A DNA stretch of 64,000 bases from Balneolaceae bacterium UBA7797 (GCA_002480645.1 DLCN01000009.1:189452-253451), one strand, 5' to 3'; numbered from the stretch's first letter, positions 8,715 through 19,074 are shown. Notes: generated by a model from the sequence alone, not told the origin. Numbers and translations are program-made.

Positions 8715-10349
8715 ATGAACAAGTTTTTAGAACAATTTCAGGAATTTTTTGGCCCCTTAAGCCCGGCTCAGCGTGTCATGTTTGTCGCGCTGATCTTGTT
8801 GATTCTATCCATCATGGGTGGTGTGTTGTATTGGTCGCAACAGGAAGATGAGATGCTGTTATTCGGCTCCCTTCAGCCTGAAGTGGCACAACAGATCATT
8901 GATGAATTAGACAATCAGGGGGTTAAATACAGAATTGGTGAAGGCGGAGATGCCATTTATGTACCGGCGAATGATGTACACGAACTACGTCTTGCCATGG
9001 CACCGATCACCGGTGGAGCTGGCTCTGATATAAAAGGGTACGAGCTTTTCGATACCAACGCGTTAGGTATGACCGATTTTATGCAAGAGGTAAATAAGAA
9101 GAGAGCATTGGAGGGAGAACTGGCACGATCTATAAATAGTCTGGAGCAGGTGGAATACACTCGAATTCACCTGGTATTGCCTGAACGTTCTCCTTTCATG
9201 GAAACGGCAGTGGAAGCATCCGCATCTGTCATCCTTAATATTAAACCGGGCAAATCACTGACTCCCGATCAGATCGACGGGATCACTGCGTTGATCGCCG
9301 GTAGTGTGGAGGAATTAGAAGCCGGGAATGTAACGGTGATCGATCAGGCCGGTAACCGGTTAACCGAAGAAATAGATTACGATTCAGAAGTAGCTTTTGG
9401 AACCACACAAATGCAGCTCCGTCAGAAAACGGAAGCGTATCTTACCGAACGAGGTCAAACCATGCTGGATCGGGTGTTAGGTGCCGGGAACAGTATTCTC
9501 CGGGTTTCTGTTGAACACAATTTTGACCGACTGATCCGGGAATCAGACCTTATTGATCCGGACAGCCGTACCATCATTTCTGAAGAAAAGAGAGAACAGA
9601 GTAATAACGATGAAGTGATGGAGCCGGTTGAACGAAATGAATATACCCCGATAACTCAGCAAAACGCAGCCGTTGTGGTGGCAGCGAATGACAACCAATC
9701 ACTGGTTCAGACCCGGAACTATGAGGTAAACCGAACAAGAGAAGTATTTGAAAAAACACAGGGAGAACTAAAAAATATCACTGCTTCGGTATTACTTAAC
9801 TACAAAGAAGTACCCGAAGTGAATGAAGAAGGAGAGGAAGTAATGGTGCAAACACCATATACAGCCATGGAGGTTGAAGAATTCAGAGAGGCAGTTTCGC
9901 TGGCACTGGGTATAAAAGAAGACCGTGGTGACAAACTCACCATCAAACAAGTGGAGTTCTATGAACACCATTACGTGAGCGGCGATCAGTTTATCATGGA
10001 TCAGCCTACCAGTATCAGCAATATCATCCGCTGGTCGGTCATTGGTGTAACCTTCCTGGTGATCGTATTTATGATCAATGGAATTCGCAAGAAAGTTGGT
10101 CAGGTTGATGATCTGACGATCATGAGCGACTTCGATCCGGGTGAAGAACAACTAGATGCAGCACCGGAACCAATTTCGTTGCCGGATATGAATGAGCCAG
10201 AGCCTCAACCGGAAATTGCTGCCGCTGAGCCACCTCAGGAAGAAGTGAAAGTATATAGTAAAACTGAGATCAAAGATTTTGTTGAGCTGAAACCAGCCCT
10301 TGCAGCTGAGATAATGAGAGCAATGGCCGACCCGGAAGCTCACTCCTAA
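8715..10349 (+). CDS. fliF: Flagellar MS-ring protein FliF
   Basis: This 544 aa protein is of normal length. A first membrane segment at about 21-45 is followed by the periplasmic ring-building domains (EINKKRALEGELARSI-like region and IHLVLPE). A second membrane segment lies at about 435-460 (SVIGVTFLVIVFMING). The acidic cytoplasmic tail ends EIMRAMADPEAHS and is where FliG docks. FliF is the inner-membrane foundation of the basal body. fliG starts 27 bases downstream. Confidence 0.96.
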   Translation: MNKFLEQFQEFFGPLSPAQRVMFVALILLILSIMGGVLYWSQQEDEMLLFGSLQPEVAQQIIDELDNQGVKYRIGEGGDAIYVPANDVHELRLAMAPITGGAGSDIKGYELFDTNALGMTDFMQEVNKKRALEGELARSINSLEQVEYTRIHLVLPERSPFMETAVEASASVILNIKPGKSLTPDQIDGITALIAGSVEELEAGNVTVIDQAGNRLTEEIDYDSEVAFGTTQMQLRQKTEAYLTERGQTMLDRVLGAGNSILRVSVEHNFDRLIRESDLIDPDSRTIISEEKREQSNNDEVMEPVERNEYTPITQQNAAVVVAANDNQSLVQTRNYEVNRTREVFEKTQGELKNITASVLLNYKEVPEVNEEGEEVMVQTPYTAMEVEEFREAVSLALGIKEDRGDKLTIKQVEFYEHHYVSGDQFIMDQPTSISNIIRWSVIGVTFLVIVFMINGIRKKVGQVDDLTIMSDFDPGEEQLDAAPEPISLPDMNEPEPQPEIAAAEPPQEEVKVYSKTEIKDFVELKPALAAEIMRAMADPEAHS

Positions 10350-10376
10350 GTACAGAATTGGTAAATAAACAACGTC

Positions 10377-11381
10377 ATGAATACCATTGAAGATTTAACC
10401 GGAACCCAAAAAGCAGCGATCCTCATAATGAGTATCGGCTCCAAATCGGCTGCAGAGATGATGAAGTCTCTCACCGAGAAAGAGATCGAGAAGATCACAC
10501 TGGAGATCGCCAGGATGCGCTCTGTAAAACCTGAGATCGTAGATGCGGTACTTCAGGAATACTATACCCTAATGGAAGTGAAAAAGTACATGTTGAAAGG
10601 GGGTATGGAACATGCCGAAGAACTGTTATCCCATCTTGGAGCCGATAACGAACAAATGCGTAAACGACTGAAGGCAGCTTCAGGCAGTAAAGTATTTGAA
10701 GAGTTTCAGGAAGCTAAGATCACACAGATCGCCAGTTTTATACAGAACGAACATCCACAGGTGGCAGCACTTATTTTTTCCCAGCTTCGAGTGGAAAAAT
10801 CTGCTGAGATCCTGTCGCACCTCACTCCTGAATTACAAACCGAGATCGTGTATAGATTGGCAATGATGGATAAGATCTCGCATGAGGTAATTGAGGAAGT
10901 GGAAGAGGTGATCAAAGAATACATGGGTGGTATGGATACCATGGGCGATCGTGTGAAAAGTGGTACAGCCATCGTGGCGCAGATGTTGAACGGCGCAGAT
11001 ATTTCGGTAGAACGTAATGTACTTTCCGGTATTCAGGAACGTGACGAAAATGTAGCTCAGGAGATCAAAGAACAAATGTTCATGTTCGAGGATATCCTGC
11101 AATTCGACGATCGCACCATTCAGGTTATCATCGGCGAGATCGAAAAAGCAGATCTGGTTATGGGTCTGAAAGGGGTGATGGAAGAACTGGTGAACAAAAT
11201 TCTGGGCAATATGTCGAGCAGAGCGGCAGACATGCTGCGTGAAGATATGGAAGCACTTGGGCCGGTGCCGCTTAAGGAAGTTAAAGACGCTCAGAACCGT
11301 ATCATCAAAAAGATCAAAGAACTGGAAGATAAAGGTCAGATCACTACCCGTAAGGCTGGTGAAGAAGAAGTGGTTGAGTAA
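10377..11381 (+). CDS. fliG: Flagellar motor switch protein FliG
   Basis: This 334 aa protein has all three FliG domains. The N-terminal FliF-binding part has LTGTQKAAILIMSIG. The middle has EHPQVAALIFSQL, matching the EHPQ signature. The C-terminal torque domain has the charged helix FDDRTIQVIIGEIEKADL and NMSSRAADMLREDMEALGPV. FliG links MS-ring rotation to the MotA stator. It lies between fliF and fliH, six bases before the latter. Confidence 0.97.
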   Translation: MNTIEDLTGTQKAAILIMSIGSKSAAEMMKSLTEKEIEKITLEIARMRSVKPEIVDAVLQEYYTLMEVKKYMLKGGMEHAEELLSHLGADNEQMRKRLKAASGSKVFEEFQEAKITQIASFIQNEHPQVAALIFSQLRVEKSAEILSHLTPELQTEIVYRLAMMDKISHEVIEEVEEVIKEYMGGMDTMGDRVKSGTAIVAQMLNGADISVERNVLSGIQERDENVAQEIKEQMFMFEDILQFDDRTIQVIIGEIEKADLVMGLKGVMEELVNKILGNMSSRAADMLREDMEALGPVPLKEVKDAQNRIIKKIKELEDKGQITTRKAGEEEVVE

Positions 11382-11386
11382 GCACT

Positions 11387-12082
11387 ATGGGCTCGCAACG
11401 TATTTTAGATAACACCCAGGTTAATTGGTTCGAAGGAGACGTGAACCGACTCAGCTACCAGATGATCTTCGACGATCAGGAGTTTGAGGAGCCGGTTACT
11501 GAAGAACAACCCGTAGAAGAGGAAATCGATGTTGCCGCATTACTGGAAGAAAACAATGCAGAATGGCAACAAAAACTGGATGAGGCCAAAGAAGAATATT
11601 ATCAAAGTGGTTTTGATGAAGGCTTTGAAAAAGGACTGGCAGAGGCACGGGCAGAATTAGATGCCAAGCTTCAGGTGTTGGCTCAGGCACTGGAAGCCGG
11701 ACAGAAAAAATGGGAAGAACAACAGAATATGCTCAATTCCGGTATGATGGAAGTGGCATTTTCAATGGCGGAGTCGATCCTCAATGTTCCCGTCGAAGAT
11801 CCGGCTGTAAGTGCCCATCTGGAAGAAAAGCTGGGAAGGTTGTTACAGCAAGTTGACGAAGTGACCAAACCGGTCCTCATTATCTCAGAATCCGACATGG
11901 AGATGATCGGGCAAATTGTTAAAGAGTATGCACCGAATACCAACATAGTGATCCGGGCAGAAAAACAATGCAACCCGGGAGAATTTATACTGGAAACCAA
12001 TGAGGAAACGCTGGTATTTAAATTCACGGAAATGCTGAAAGAGTTTAAATCCACGCTAAATCTGCCCACATGGAAAGCGTAG
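11387..12082 (+). CDS. fliH: Flagellar export ATPase regulator FliH
   Basis: This 231 aa protein has an acidic N-terminus, then a long coiled coil with small-residue spacing (SGFDEGFEKGLAEARAELDA, about 65-84) and a globular C-terminus. This is the FliH layout. FliH binds and restrains the ATPase FliI and tethers it to the export gate and C-ring. Its last 13 bases overlap the start of fliI, a coupling common for this pair. Identification rests on layout and position as much as on sequence. Confidence 0.88.
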   Translation: MGSQRILDNTQVNWFEGDVNRLSYQMIFDDQEFEEPVTEEQPVEEEIDVAALLEENNAEWQQKLDEAKEEYYQSGFDEGFEKGLAEARAELDAKLQVLAQALEAGQKKWEEQQNMLNSGMMEVAFSMAESILNVPVEDPAVSAHLEEKLGRLLQQVDEVTKPVLIISESDMEMIGQIVKEYAPNTNIVIRAEKQCNPGEFILETNEETLVFKFTEMLKEFKSTLNLPTWKA

Positions 12083-13407
12083 AAAAAACAACAGCGCTGG
12101 CCACTAATCTGGCATTGGTAAAACAACAATTGGGCAGCAACATCCGAAAGGTGAAACGCTACGGAAAACTTTCATCCATTGTAGGGAATATACTGGAATG
12201 TACAGGACTGGAAGCGAGCGTGGGCGAGATGTATGGAATTCATACCATTATGGGAACCATAGTTCCTGCTGAAGTTGTCGGCTTAAAAGATGGAAAGACG
12301 TTGCTTATGCCTTTTGATCGTGTGGTAGGAATGAAAGCCGGGTGCACGGTGGAAAGTATGGGACAATCTCTGAATGTACCGGTAGGTCCCGGATTATTGG
12401 GAAGAGTTGTTGATACCAATGGAGATCCGATCGATGATAAAGGCCCCATCCATGCTCAAACTACTCAACCGGTTTACAACGACCCGCCTTCTCCACTCGA
12501 CCGCAGCCCTATTGATGACATCATGTTCACAGGAGTGCGTGCACTCGATGCTTTAAATACTGTCGGTACCGGTCAGCGTATTGGTTTATTCGCAGGTTCC
12601 GGGGTAGGAAAAAGCGTATTGATGGGAATGATCGCCAAAAATTCATCGGCAGATATAAATGTGATCGCGTTGATCGGTGAACGTGGACGTGAGGTTCAGG
12701 AATTCATTTTTGATACGCTAGGTGAAGAAGGTTTGGCTAAATCTGTGGTTGTAGCGGCAACATCAGATACAGCGGCTATGAGTCGGGTAAAAGGGGCTTT
12801 TACCGCAACAGCGATCGCTGAATATTTCCGGGATCAGGGGAAAAATGTACTATTGATGATGGACTCGGTTACCCGTGTTGCAATGGCGCAGAGAGAGATC
12901 GGGTTAGCTTCAGGTGAACCACCTACCACCAAAGGATACACACCAAGTGTGTTTACCATTTTACCGAAATTACTAGAGCGTCCCGGAAAGACCAGGAAGG
13001 GAAGCATCACCGGTCTATATACCGTACTCGTTGATAATGACGACATGAATGAACCGATCGCAGATGCAGTTCGCTCCATTCTGGATGGCCACATCGTACT
13101 TTCGCGGCGTCTGGCTCATAAAAATCACTACCCGGCGATCGATATTTTGGAAAGTATTTCTCGTGTGATGGCAAAAATTGTCACTAAAGAGGAAAGAATG
13201 ATCGCTATGAAAGCCCGGGAATTACTGGCTACCTACCGCGAAGCAGAGGATTTGATCAATATTGGGGCCTATGTGAAGGGTTCTAACCCAAAAATTGATG
13301 AATCCATAAAAAAACATCCGGCTTTGGAATCATTTTTGATACAGGATATGAACGAAACCGACTTCAGTGAAAACCTTTGGGCCAAGCTGAAGAGCATCAT
13401 AGACTAA
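12070..13407 (+). CDS. fliI: Flagellar export ATPase FliI
   Basis: This 445 aa protein is a member of the F1-beta-like type III ATPase family. Walker A is GSGVGKS at 176-182. GERGREVQEF and the Walker B segment VLLMMDSVTR follow, then GEPPTTKGYTPSVF. It forms a hexamer at the base of the export gate and helps deliver chaperone-substrate complexes. The start lies inside the end of fliH. No catalytic residue appears changed. Confidence 0.97.
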   Translation: MESVEKTTALATNLALVKQQLGSNIRKVKRYGKLSSIVGNILECTGLEASVGEMYGIHTIMGTIVPAEVVGLKDGKTLLMPFDRVVGMKAGCTVESMGQSLNVPVGPGLLGRVVDTNGDPIDDKGPIHAQTTQPVYNDPPSPLDRSPIDDIMFTGVRALDALNTVGTGQRIGLFAGSGVGKSVLMGMIAKNSSADINVIALIGERGREVQEFIFDTLGEEGLAKSVVVAATSDTAAMSRVKGAFTATAIAEYFRDQGKNVLLMMDSVTRVAMAQREIGLASGEPPTTKGYTPSVFTILPKLLERPGKTRKGSITGLYTVLVDNDDMNEPIADAVRSILDGHIVLSRRLAHKNHYPAIDILESISRVMAKIVTKEERMIAMKARELLATYREAEDLINIGAYVKGSNPKIDESIKKHPALESFLIQDMNETDFSENLWAKLKSIID

Positions 13408-13420
13408 CAGAACTTGTACC

Positions 13421-13849
13421 ATGAAATTTAAATTCTCGCTGGAACCTGTATTAAAAGTTAGAAAGCATCAGGAGCAGTTACAGAAACAGAAGCTGGCTGA
13501 GCAGGTAAGTAAAAAGAATGAGATCAACCATCTCAGAAATAATGTTCAAGGGTCGTTAGAGGAATACCTGAATACATCGAATGCTGCAGAGGTAACGAAC
13601 ATTCAGGTGATCAAACGTCATTCCACCCATCTCGAGCAGGTACATAAAAGAATGGAAGACCTGCGGGTACAAATGGAAAAAGTAGATGAGAAGGTTTCTG
13701 AAGAGCGTCTGAAACTCGCTGATGCTCACAAGAAGCTACACATCTTGGATAAGTTGAAAGAGGGCGAGCACGCTAATTATATGACAAACAGCGCCCGTGA
13801 AGAACAGAAATTTATGGATGAAATATCCTCCCAATCGTATAGCAGGTAA
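13421..13849 (+). CDS. fliJ: Flagellar export protein FliJ
   Basis: This 142 aa protein is an almost continuous coiled coil starting KFKFSLEPVLKVRKHQEQLQ, the typical FliJ N-terminus. FliJ sits in the FliI ring and contacts FlhA, helping proton-driven export. It follows fliI by 13 bases, and the motE-like gene begins 5 bases after its stop. Confidence 0.9.
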   Translation: MKFKFSLEPVLKVRKHQEQLQKQKLAEQVSKKNEINHLRNNVQGSLEEYLNTSNAAEVTNIQVIKRHSTHLEQVHKRMEDLRVQMEKVDEKVSEERLKLADAHKKLHILDKLKEGEHANYMTNSAREEQKFMDEISSQSYSR

Positions 13850-13854
13850 TAGAA

Positions 13855-14451
13855 ATGGATAAAGGAGATATCATAAAACTAGCCGGATTATTAATTGTAC
13901 CCGTGATCGTATTTACGGTAGCCATGTACTTTTTGTATCCGGTGATCAGCAAAGATAAATACGAACGTATAGCAGAGAATTTTGAGCGCAAACAAAACGG
14001 GTTGCCACCACTGCCGGATGTAGATTCGCTCGTGGTTTCAGATTCACTAAATGTAGATGGCGAAGCAAAACCGGAGATCAACAGCGATACGTTAACGGTG
14101 GATATGCTGGATGCGATTCTGGCCCAGCAGGAAGTGAAACAAAACAACCCGTTGAAACCTGTTGTAGATAGTTTAAATGCCGTAATTGCAAACCTGGAGA
14201 AACAACTGGAAGAGGAAAAAAAGAAAGCCAGTTCGTTAGTGGAGGAGACAAAAAATCAGGAAGAATTTGCCGTTCGGGTAAAAAGTCTGCTGAATCTGGA
14301 AGAAAATGAATTAGCTCCCATCCTTGATAAAATGAGTAGTAAGCAACTGGTGAAACTGTACAACAGCGGCGGGTCAACTCAAAGAGAAAAGATATTACGA
14401 TCGCTGAACAGCGAAAAAGCTGCCCGGCTCATGACTGAGGTTATGTTATGA
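13855..14451 (+). CDS. MotE-like membrane-anchored motility protein
   Basis: This 198 aa protein has one N-terminal membrane segment (about 8-29), a variable linker, a coiled coil (about 100-140) and a C-terminal MgtE-N/FliG-like fold (LAPILDKMSSKQLVKLYNSG ... LNSEKAARLMTEVML). This layout matches MotE, a chaperone for the periplasmic protein MotC in alpha-proteobacteria, and related proteins often sit between fliJ and fliK. The role here is inferred. It overlaps fliK by four bases (ATGA). Confidence 0.75.
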   Translation: MDKGDIIKLAGLLIVPVIVFTVAMYFLYPVISKDKYERIAENFERKQNGLPPLPDVDSLVVSDSLNVDGEAKPEINSDTLTVDMLDAILAQQEVKQNNPLKPVVDSLNAVIANLEKQLEEEKKKASSLVEETKNQEEFAVRVKSLLNLEENELAPILDKMSSKQLVKLYNSGGSTQREKILRSLNSEKAARLMTEVML

Positions 14452-16589
14452 TAAGCCAGCTACTGGCAAATATCACCCAGTCCGGTGCAACGAATAATGC
14501 ATCTGCTCATAGTTTGCTGTCCCATAATGATGAAGCAAAAGACAGTGTTTTCGGGGAATTACTGAAAACTCTGAATGGGATCAAACAGGAATATGAAGAG
14601 GGGGAAGGACAGCAGCAACAACCCCGGAAAGCTTTGAAAGAAGAGCTTACTCAGGAAGAAATTGAAACCAAAAATAGTGGAGTAAAACATCTTCAATCCA
14701 ACAAAAAGGTGAAAACCGGGCAACTTCAGCATGCAGTGCCCACAACTGGTGAGCTGGAAGGCGCTAATCCGGGAGTTACCCCCGAAAGTGAAGCTCCGGG
14801 CGATATTCAAAAGCCATCAGAAACGGAAGAGCCGGCCTCAATACTTGAAGGAATGGAAGAAGCCGGTGTTACGATGATTGCTGATAACTCTGCTGCTGGT
14901 TCAATTTCCGGTAAGGACGTTGAACAGCCCGTTCAAAGTAACGGATCTTCTGAACAAGAAGAGATCGTATCCAACACAGAGACCAATACCGAAGGAAAGA
15001 ATGTAACATCGAAAACCGAGGATATCCCGTCTGAGAATAGTTCCACGAATAAAGAACCGGTTAGTAACACAAACAGTGCCTCTAACCATTTTGCACCTGT
15101 CTCAATAACAAAAGATGCCGGTTCTGTTATTCAGGAAAATTCTGATTCACCATTAAATAATCCCGAATCAGATAAACCTGCTTTCAGTTCAATTACACCG
15201 AAGGAAGCCGAAAATTCAGGGGCTAAGATCGACACACAAACTTCCGAAGAGGAAAAGATCGGAACCGTACGATCTCTTCGTCAATCCGGTTTTGTACGAT
15301 CAGAACTCAATACAGAAGTACATTCCCAAAATACTATCGGCAATATTCTGGATGAGGAGAATACTTCGAACGTAAACTTGACTCCAAATAAAGTCAGCGA
15401 TTCACCTAAAGCTGAGGATACGCAACGGGCAGATATCGGAACTGCCGGTAAAGCGATCAAAACTCCGGAACAACCGGATTTGGCGTTTCCCGGTAAGGGA
15501 CCAAAGTTTGCGCAATCATCGGCCCCAATCCCTAAAGAAGATCAGAAAGCGGCCAAAGACTTCGACCTGAAAGATGCTCAGACATTAGATTCTAGATCCG
15601 GTGAAGCATTTGTGGGAAGAAGGATCTCGACTCTGGATCGCGAGCGTCCAATTGTAGATGCGGATTCAGCAAAGATCCCGGAGCAGAAATCAGCATTGCT
15701 GAATGAAAATGAAGGGTCCGTACCCCACGATTCTAAAAAAGATGTATCCATGGCGGATACCGGATCTGCTGATGGGAGAATGCAGGAAGGATCTCAGGTG
15801 ATCCTGAATTCAACAGCAGCAGCTGAAGTACATGGAATGATGAAGGTCGGCGTTAAGCGAGGTGCAGGAAAACGAAACGCTGAAGGTAGTGAGCGACCGG
15901 TATTGGAAAGTGATCCGGCCAGGAAGGAAAATTCTTCCGCTTCGATAGAAAGACCGGTAGTTGCCGGTGCGGAAACGACTTCCGTTTTTCAAAAAAATGA
16001 AGCCGACGCCTTGAGTGAAGAAAAAGATCTGATGTTCAAGAAATTTCTCACCGACATAGAAACTGAGACGAAAGAGCATCAAACAGAGGGCACTTCAAGT
16101 GATTATGCCAGATTAAGTGAGATTTCGATCCATAATTCCGGCCTCAGACGCAGTGTTTTGCCCGGTTTGGTACAAGTTGTGAATCAGGCAGCTTCTGAGG
16201 AGAAGCAGGTTCGGGAAAACTGGCAAAAGCATTCATTTGAATTAGAAGATGGCAATAAGGTAAATCTCTCTACCCGGGAAGTAGACGGGGTGCTTCAGGT
16301 AAAACTTGCTGTTTCTAATGTGGAATTGGCACGATTGATGCATCAGTATGAACAGGAGATCAAAGATCATCTCCTCAAGGAATGTAACATCAATATCGAT
16401 CTTCAATTTGAAGATCAAAACAGTAACGGAATGGAAAACTTCTTTCAACAAAACAGCGGCAGTTCGAACGGTAGTAATACCGGAATGGCCGGTACTTTAT
16501 TGGAAGACGGTGATCTCATTCAGGAAGACATCACCCCAAAAACGGCTGTTCGGAATTTCGGGTACAATCGAAATGAGTGGACCGCATAA
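14448..16589 (+). CDS. fliK: Flagellar hook-length control protein FliK
   Basis: This 713 aa protein is long for FliK (commonly 400-600). The first ~540 residues are low-complexity, rich in Glu, Ser, Asn, Thr and Pro, as expected of an exported molecular ruler. The C-terminal ~120 residues are the folded FliK domain (SFELEDGNKVNLSTREVDGV, LQVKLAVSNVELARLM). This domain contacts FlhB to switch substrate class. The extended ruler could mean a longer hook. It overlaps the motE-like gene by 4 bases and is followed by flgD. Confidence 0.88.
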   Translation: MISQLLANITQSGATNNASAHSLLSHNDEAKDSVFGELLKTLNGIKQEYEEGEGQQQQPRKALKEELTQEEIETKNSGVKHLQSNKKVKTGQLQHAVPTTGELEGANPGVTPESEAPGDIQKPSETEEPASILEGMEEAGVTMIADNSAAGSISGKDVEQPVQSNGSSEQEEIVSNTETNTEGKNVTSKTEDIPSENSSTNKEPVSNTNSASNHFAPVSITKDAGSVIQENSDSPLNNPESDKPAFSSITPKEAENSGAKIDTQTSEEEKIGTVRSLRQSGFVRSELNTEVHSQNTIGNILDEENTSNVNLTPNKVSDSPKAEDTQRADIGTAGKAIKTPEQPDLAFPGKGPKFAQSSAPIPKEDQKAAKDFDLKDAQTLDSRSGEAFVGRRISTLDRERPIVDADSAKIPEQKSALLNENEGSVPHDSKKDVSMADTGSADGRMQEGSQVILNSTAAAEVHGMMKVGVKRGAGKRNAEGSERPVLESDPARKENSSASIERPVVAGAETTSVFQKNEADALSEEKDLMFKKFLTDIETETKEHQTEGTSSDYARLSEISIHNSGLRRSVLPGLVQVVNQAASEEKQVRENWQKHSFELEDGNKVNLSTREVDGVLQVKLAVSNVELARLMHQYEQEIKDHLLKECNINIDLQFEDQNSNGMENFFQQNSGSSNGSNTGMAGTLLEDGDLIQEDITPKTAVRNFGYNRNEWTA

Positions 16590-16600
16590 GGATTTGAATC

Positions 16601-17278
16601 ATGGATGTAAGCAGTATTAATTCTCAAACCAACGCAATGTACAGCCAGCAATCGGCAGGCAGTGGCGAACTTGGTAAGCAGGAATTTCTGCAATTATTAG
16701 TTGCTCAGATGCGGAATCAGGATCCGATCAATCCACTGGATGGAACTCAGTTTGCCACACAGCTGGCTCAGTTCAACTCGGTAGAACAGTTGATAAATGT
16801 GAACGACAGTCTGGAAACATTACAGATGAGTCAGGAACTGATGAGTGCAAGTTTAACGAACTCACTGGCCTCATCGCTGACCGGAAAATATGTGAAGGCA
16901 TTGAGCAATGAGATCGATCTGCAAGCCGGTGGCGAAGCAGACATCAACTTTAAACTGAATACTTCTGCGGATGAAGTGGAAGTGATCATCAGAACAGAAG
17001 GTGGCACAGAAGTGCGTCGCGAAACACTGAAAGGTGTTGCTTCGGGCGATAATAACTGGACCTGGGATGGATACGATAGCAACGGAAACCCGGCCGGAGA
17101 AGGAAATTACACCGTAGAGGTAGTAGCAAAAAATGGTGAGAATGAATCGAATGCACTGGTTTATACCCAGGGATTAGCAAGTAAAGTGCGCTATACCGCA
17201 TCCGGAGTATTCCTCACTGTGAACGGAATTGAAGTTTCAATCGGCGATGTCGAAGAAGTCGGCACAGCTGAAGAATAA
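16601..17278 (+). CDS. flgD: Hook-cap scaffolding protein FlgD
   Basis: This 225 aa protein carries the FlgD N-terminal signature FLQLLVAQMRNQDPINPLDG and QFATQLAQFNSVEQL. The FlgD Ig-like fold follows, with WDGYDSNGNPAGEGNYTVEV. FlgD caps the growing hook and is removed afterwards. It directly precedes flgE, as in most flagellar systems. Confidence 0.96.
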   Translation: MDVSSINSQTNAMYSQQSAGSGELGKQEFLQLLVAQMRNQDPINPLDGTQFATQLAQFNSVEQLINVNDSLETLQMSQELMSASLTNSLASSLTGKYVKALSNEIDLQAGGEADINFKLNTSADEVEVIIRTEGGTEVRRETLKGVASGDNNWTWDGYDSNGNPAGEGNYTVEVVAKNGENESNALVYTQGLASKVRYTASGVFLTVNGIEVSIGDVEEVGTAEE

Positions 17279-17356
17279 CCTAACCATTTAAAAGTAAAAC
17301 CAAGAGCGGATGATAACCGCCGGCAGCTTGCAGCTGTATTTTAACAAGGAGAAATC

Positions 17357-18976
17357 ATGGCGTTAGTTAAATCACTAAACTCAGGCGTAAGCGGTCTTAA
17401 TGCCTTTCAAACTAAAATGGATGTTATTGGTAATAACATCGCCAACGTAGAAACCGCAGGTTTTAAATCATCCAGTGTTTCTTTTGCTGAAATGATGAGT
17501 GAGAGACTGGCTCGTGCAGGCAGTGCTTCCGATTCAGCTCCTCAGCTAAGTAATCAGGTTGGATTAGGGGTTCGTGTTTCCTCGATCAATCGCGATTTTA
17601 GCCAGGGTGCAATGCAATCTACCGGAAAGGTGACCGATCTGGCCATTGAAGGGGAAGGATTCTTTCTGGTTTCGGATGGCGGGGAACAATTGATGACCCG
17701 TGCAGGAAATTTTGTATTCAATAAAGACGGAAATCTGGTAGATCAGGGTGGCCGCTCTGTACAGGGCTACATTGCAGACAGTGCCGGTAATATTCTGGGT
17801 GGAGGTGCCGCCGAAGATATCCGTATAGATTTTGAAAATGCGTTGCCGCCAAAGCAAACGCAGACCATCAAACTGGCCGGTAACCTGAATGCCAGCACCA
17901 GTACCAGTTCTATCATACAGGCACAAAGCGGATTTACCACCGGTGAAAGTACGGCAGCTTTAGGAACTGATATCAACGATATGAATCAGACACTTTCACC
18001 ATTAACCACCGGTGATGTGATCACTTTTGATCTCGTGTTGAATGATGGTACCACTCAAACCATCACTCATAATTATACAGCTGGTGATACGGTGGGTGAT
18101 ATGATCAACAGTTTTAACACAGCGCTGGATCCTGCTGAAGGTGAAATGGCTCTGATCGATGGAATGTTAACCTTACGATCTGCTCAATTAGGCGAAAGTG
18201 ATATGGCGATCTCTTCTGTTTCAGTAACAGGATCCGGAGATATCAATTTCCCGAATTTCACAACCACTCAGGAAGGTCAGACCGGTTCACAATCAATGAG
18301 TACCACTGTATATGATGACCTTGGACGTGCGCACTCGCTCATGCTCGAATTCACGCAAACCGCTGCTAACGAATGGAGCTACGAAGCTAGTTTCATGGAT
18401 GGTGAAGCGATCACATCAGGCCAAACCGGAACACTCAATTTCGACAGTACCGGTAAATTGTCTTCTTCCAACTTATTGAACCTGGCATTTGAACCGGGCA
18501 ACGGCGGAAGTACCACCAGTTTCACCGTTTCACTGGGAGATTCCGGTACCGGAACATTATTCACTCAGTATTCCGGTTCTAACACCGCAAAAGTGATCTC
18601 TCAGGATGGATATGCACAGGGTCAGTTGATCGACATCGCTATTGATGGTGCGGGTCAGGTTCAGGGAATTTACGACAACGGAAGCAGTATGGTGCTGGCT
18701 CAGTTGGCACTGGGTAAAGTTCAGAACAACAATGGTCTGGAAATGGTGGGATCCGGTTTATACCGGGCAACATCAGCTGCAGGCGAAATGTTTGTGAACA
18801 CCGCTGAAAGCTTTACAGGTACCAGTATCAACTCTGGTAGTCTCGAAGGCTCCAATGTTGATCTTGCCAAGGAATTTACTGAAATGATCACCTCACAGCG
18901 TGCTTATCAGTCGAATGCGAGAGTGATCACAACTTCAGATGAGATGCTTACAGAAGCAGTGAACCTCAAGAGATAA
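17357..18976 (+). CDS. flgE: Flagellar hook protein FlgE
   Basis: This 539 aa protein has the hook-family N-terminus (NSGVSGLNAFQTKMDVIGNN, then IANVETAGFKSSSVSF). The central domains are extended and rich in Ser, Thr and Gly. The C-terminal motif is LEGSNVDLAKEFTEMITSQR then AYQSNARVITTSDEML. FlgE polymerises as the hook. It is longer than the 402 aa enteric protein, mostly in the middle domain. A strong AAGGAG ribosome binding site precedes the ATG. It is the last gene before a terminator. Confidence 0.96.
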   Translation: MALVKSLNSGVSGLNAFQTKMDVIGNNIANVETAGFKSSSVSFAEMMSERLARAGSASDSAPQLSNQVGLGVRVSSINRDFSQGAMQSTGKVTDLAIEGEGFFLVSDGGEQLMTRAGNFVFNKDGNLVDQGGRSVQGYIADSAGNILGGGAAEDIRIDFENALPPKQTQTIKLAGNLNASTSTSSIIQAQSGFTTGESTAALGTDINDMNQTLSPLTTGDVITFDLVLNDGTTQTITHNYTAGDTVGDMINSFNTALDPAEGEMALIDGMLTLRSAQLGESDMAISSVSVTGSGDINFPNFTTTQEGQTGSQSMSTTVYDDLGRAHSLMLEFTQTAANEWSYEASFMDGEAITSGQTGTLNFDSTGKLSSSNLLNLAFEPGNGGSTTSFTVSLGDSGTGTLFTQYSGSNTAKVISQDGYAQGQLIDIAIDGAGQVQGIYDNGSSMVLAQLALGKVQNNNGLEMVGSGLYRATSAAGEMFVNTAESFTGTSINSGSLEGSNVDLAKEFTEMITSQRAYQSNARVITTSDEMLTEAVNLKR

Positions 18977-19020
18977 TCGTTGAGGTAGAATAACCGATTT
19001 CATTTCATGACGCGTAGGTT

Positions 19021-19074
19021 GAGCTCCACCCTTCAGCCCGGGAAAAACCGGCAAAAGGGTTGGAGCTTTTATTT
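19021..19074 (+). terminator. Rho-independent terminator after flgE
   Basis: AGCTCCACCCTT (19022-19033) pairs with AAGGGTTGGAGCT (19055-19067) with one bulge, followed by a T-rich run. It separates the flgB-flgE operon from motA. Confidence 0.85.

Noticed and set aside
9792..10151. 119-codon minus-strand frame inside fliF
   Set aside because: It is antisense to well-conserved coding sequence, with no ribosome binding site or family features.
17279..17356. Possible sigma-28 site before flgE (GATGATAA)
   Set aside because: The -10 matches only 6 of 8 without the CGATAA core, the -35 is poor, and read-through from flgD is the simpler explanation.
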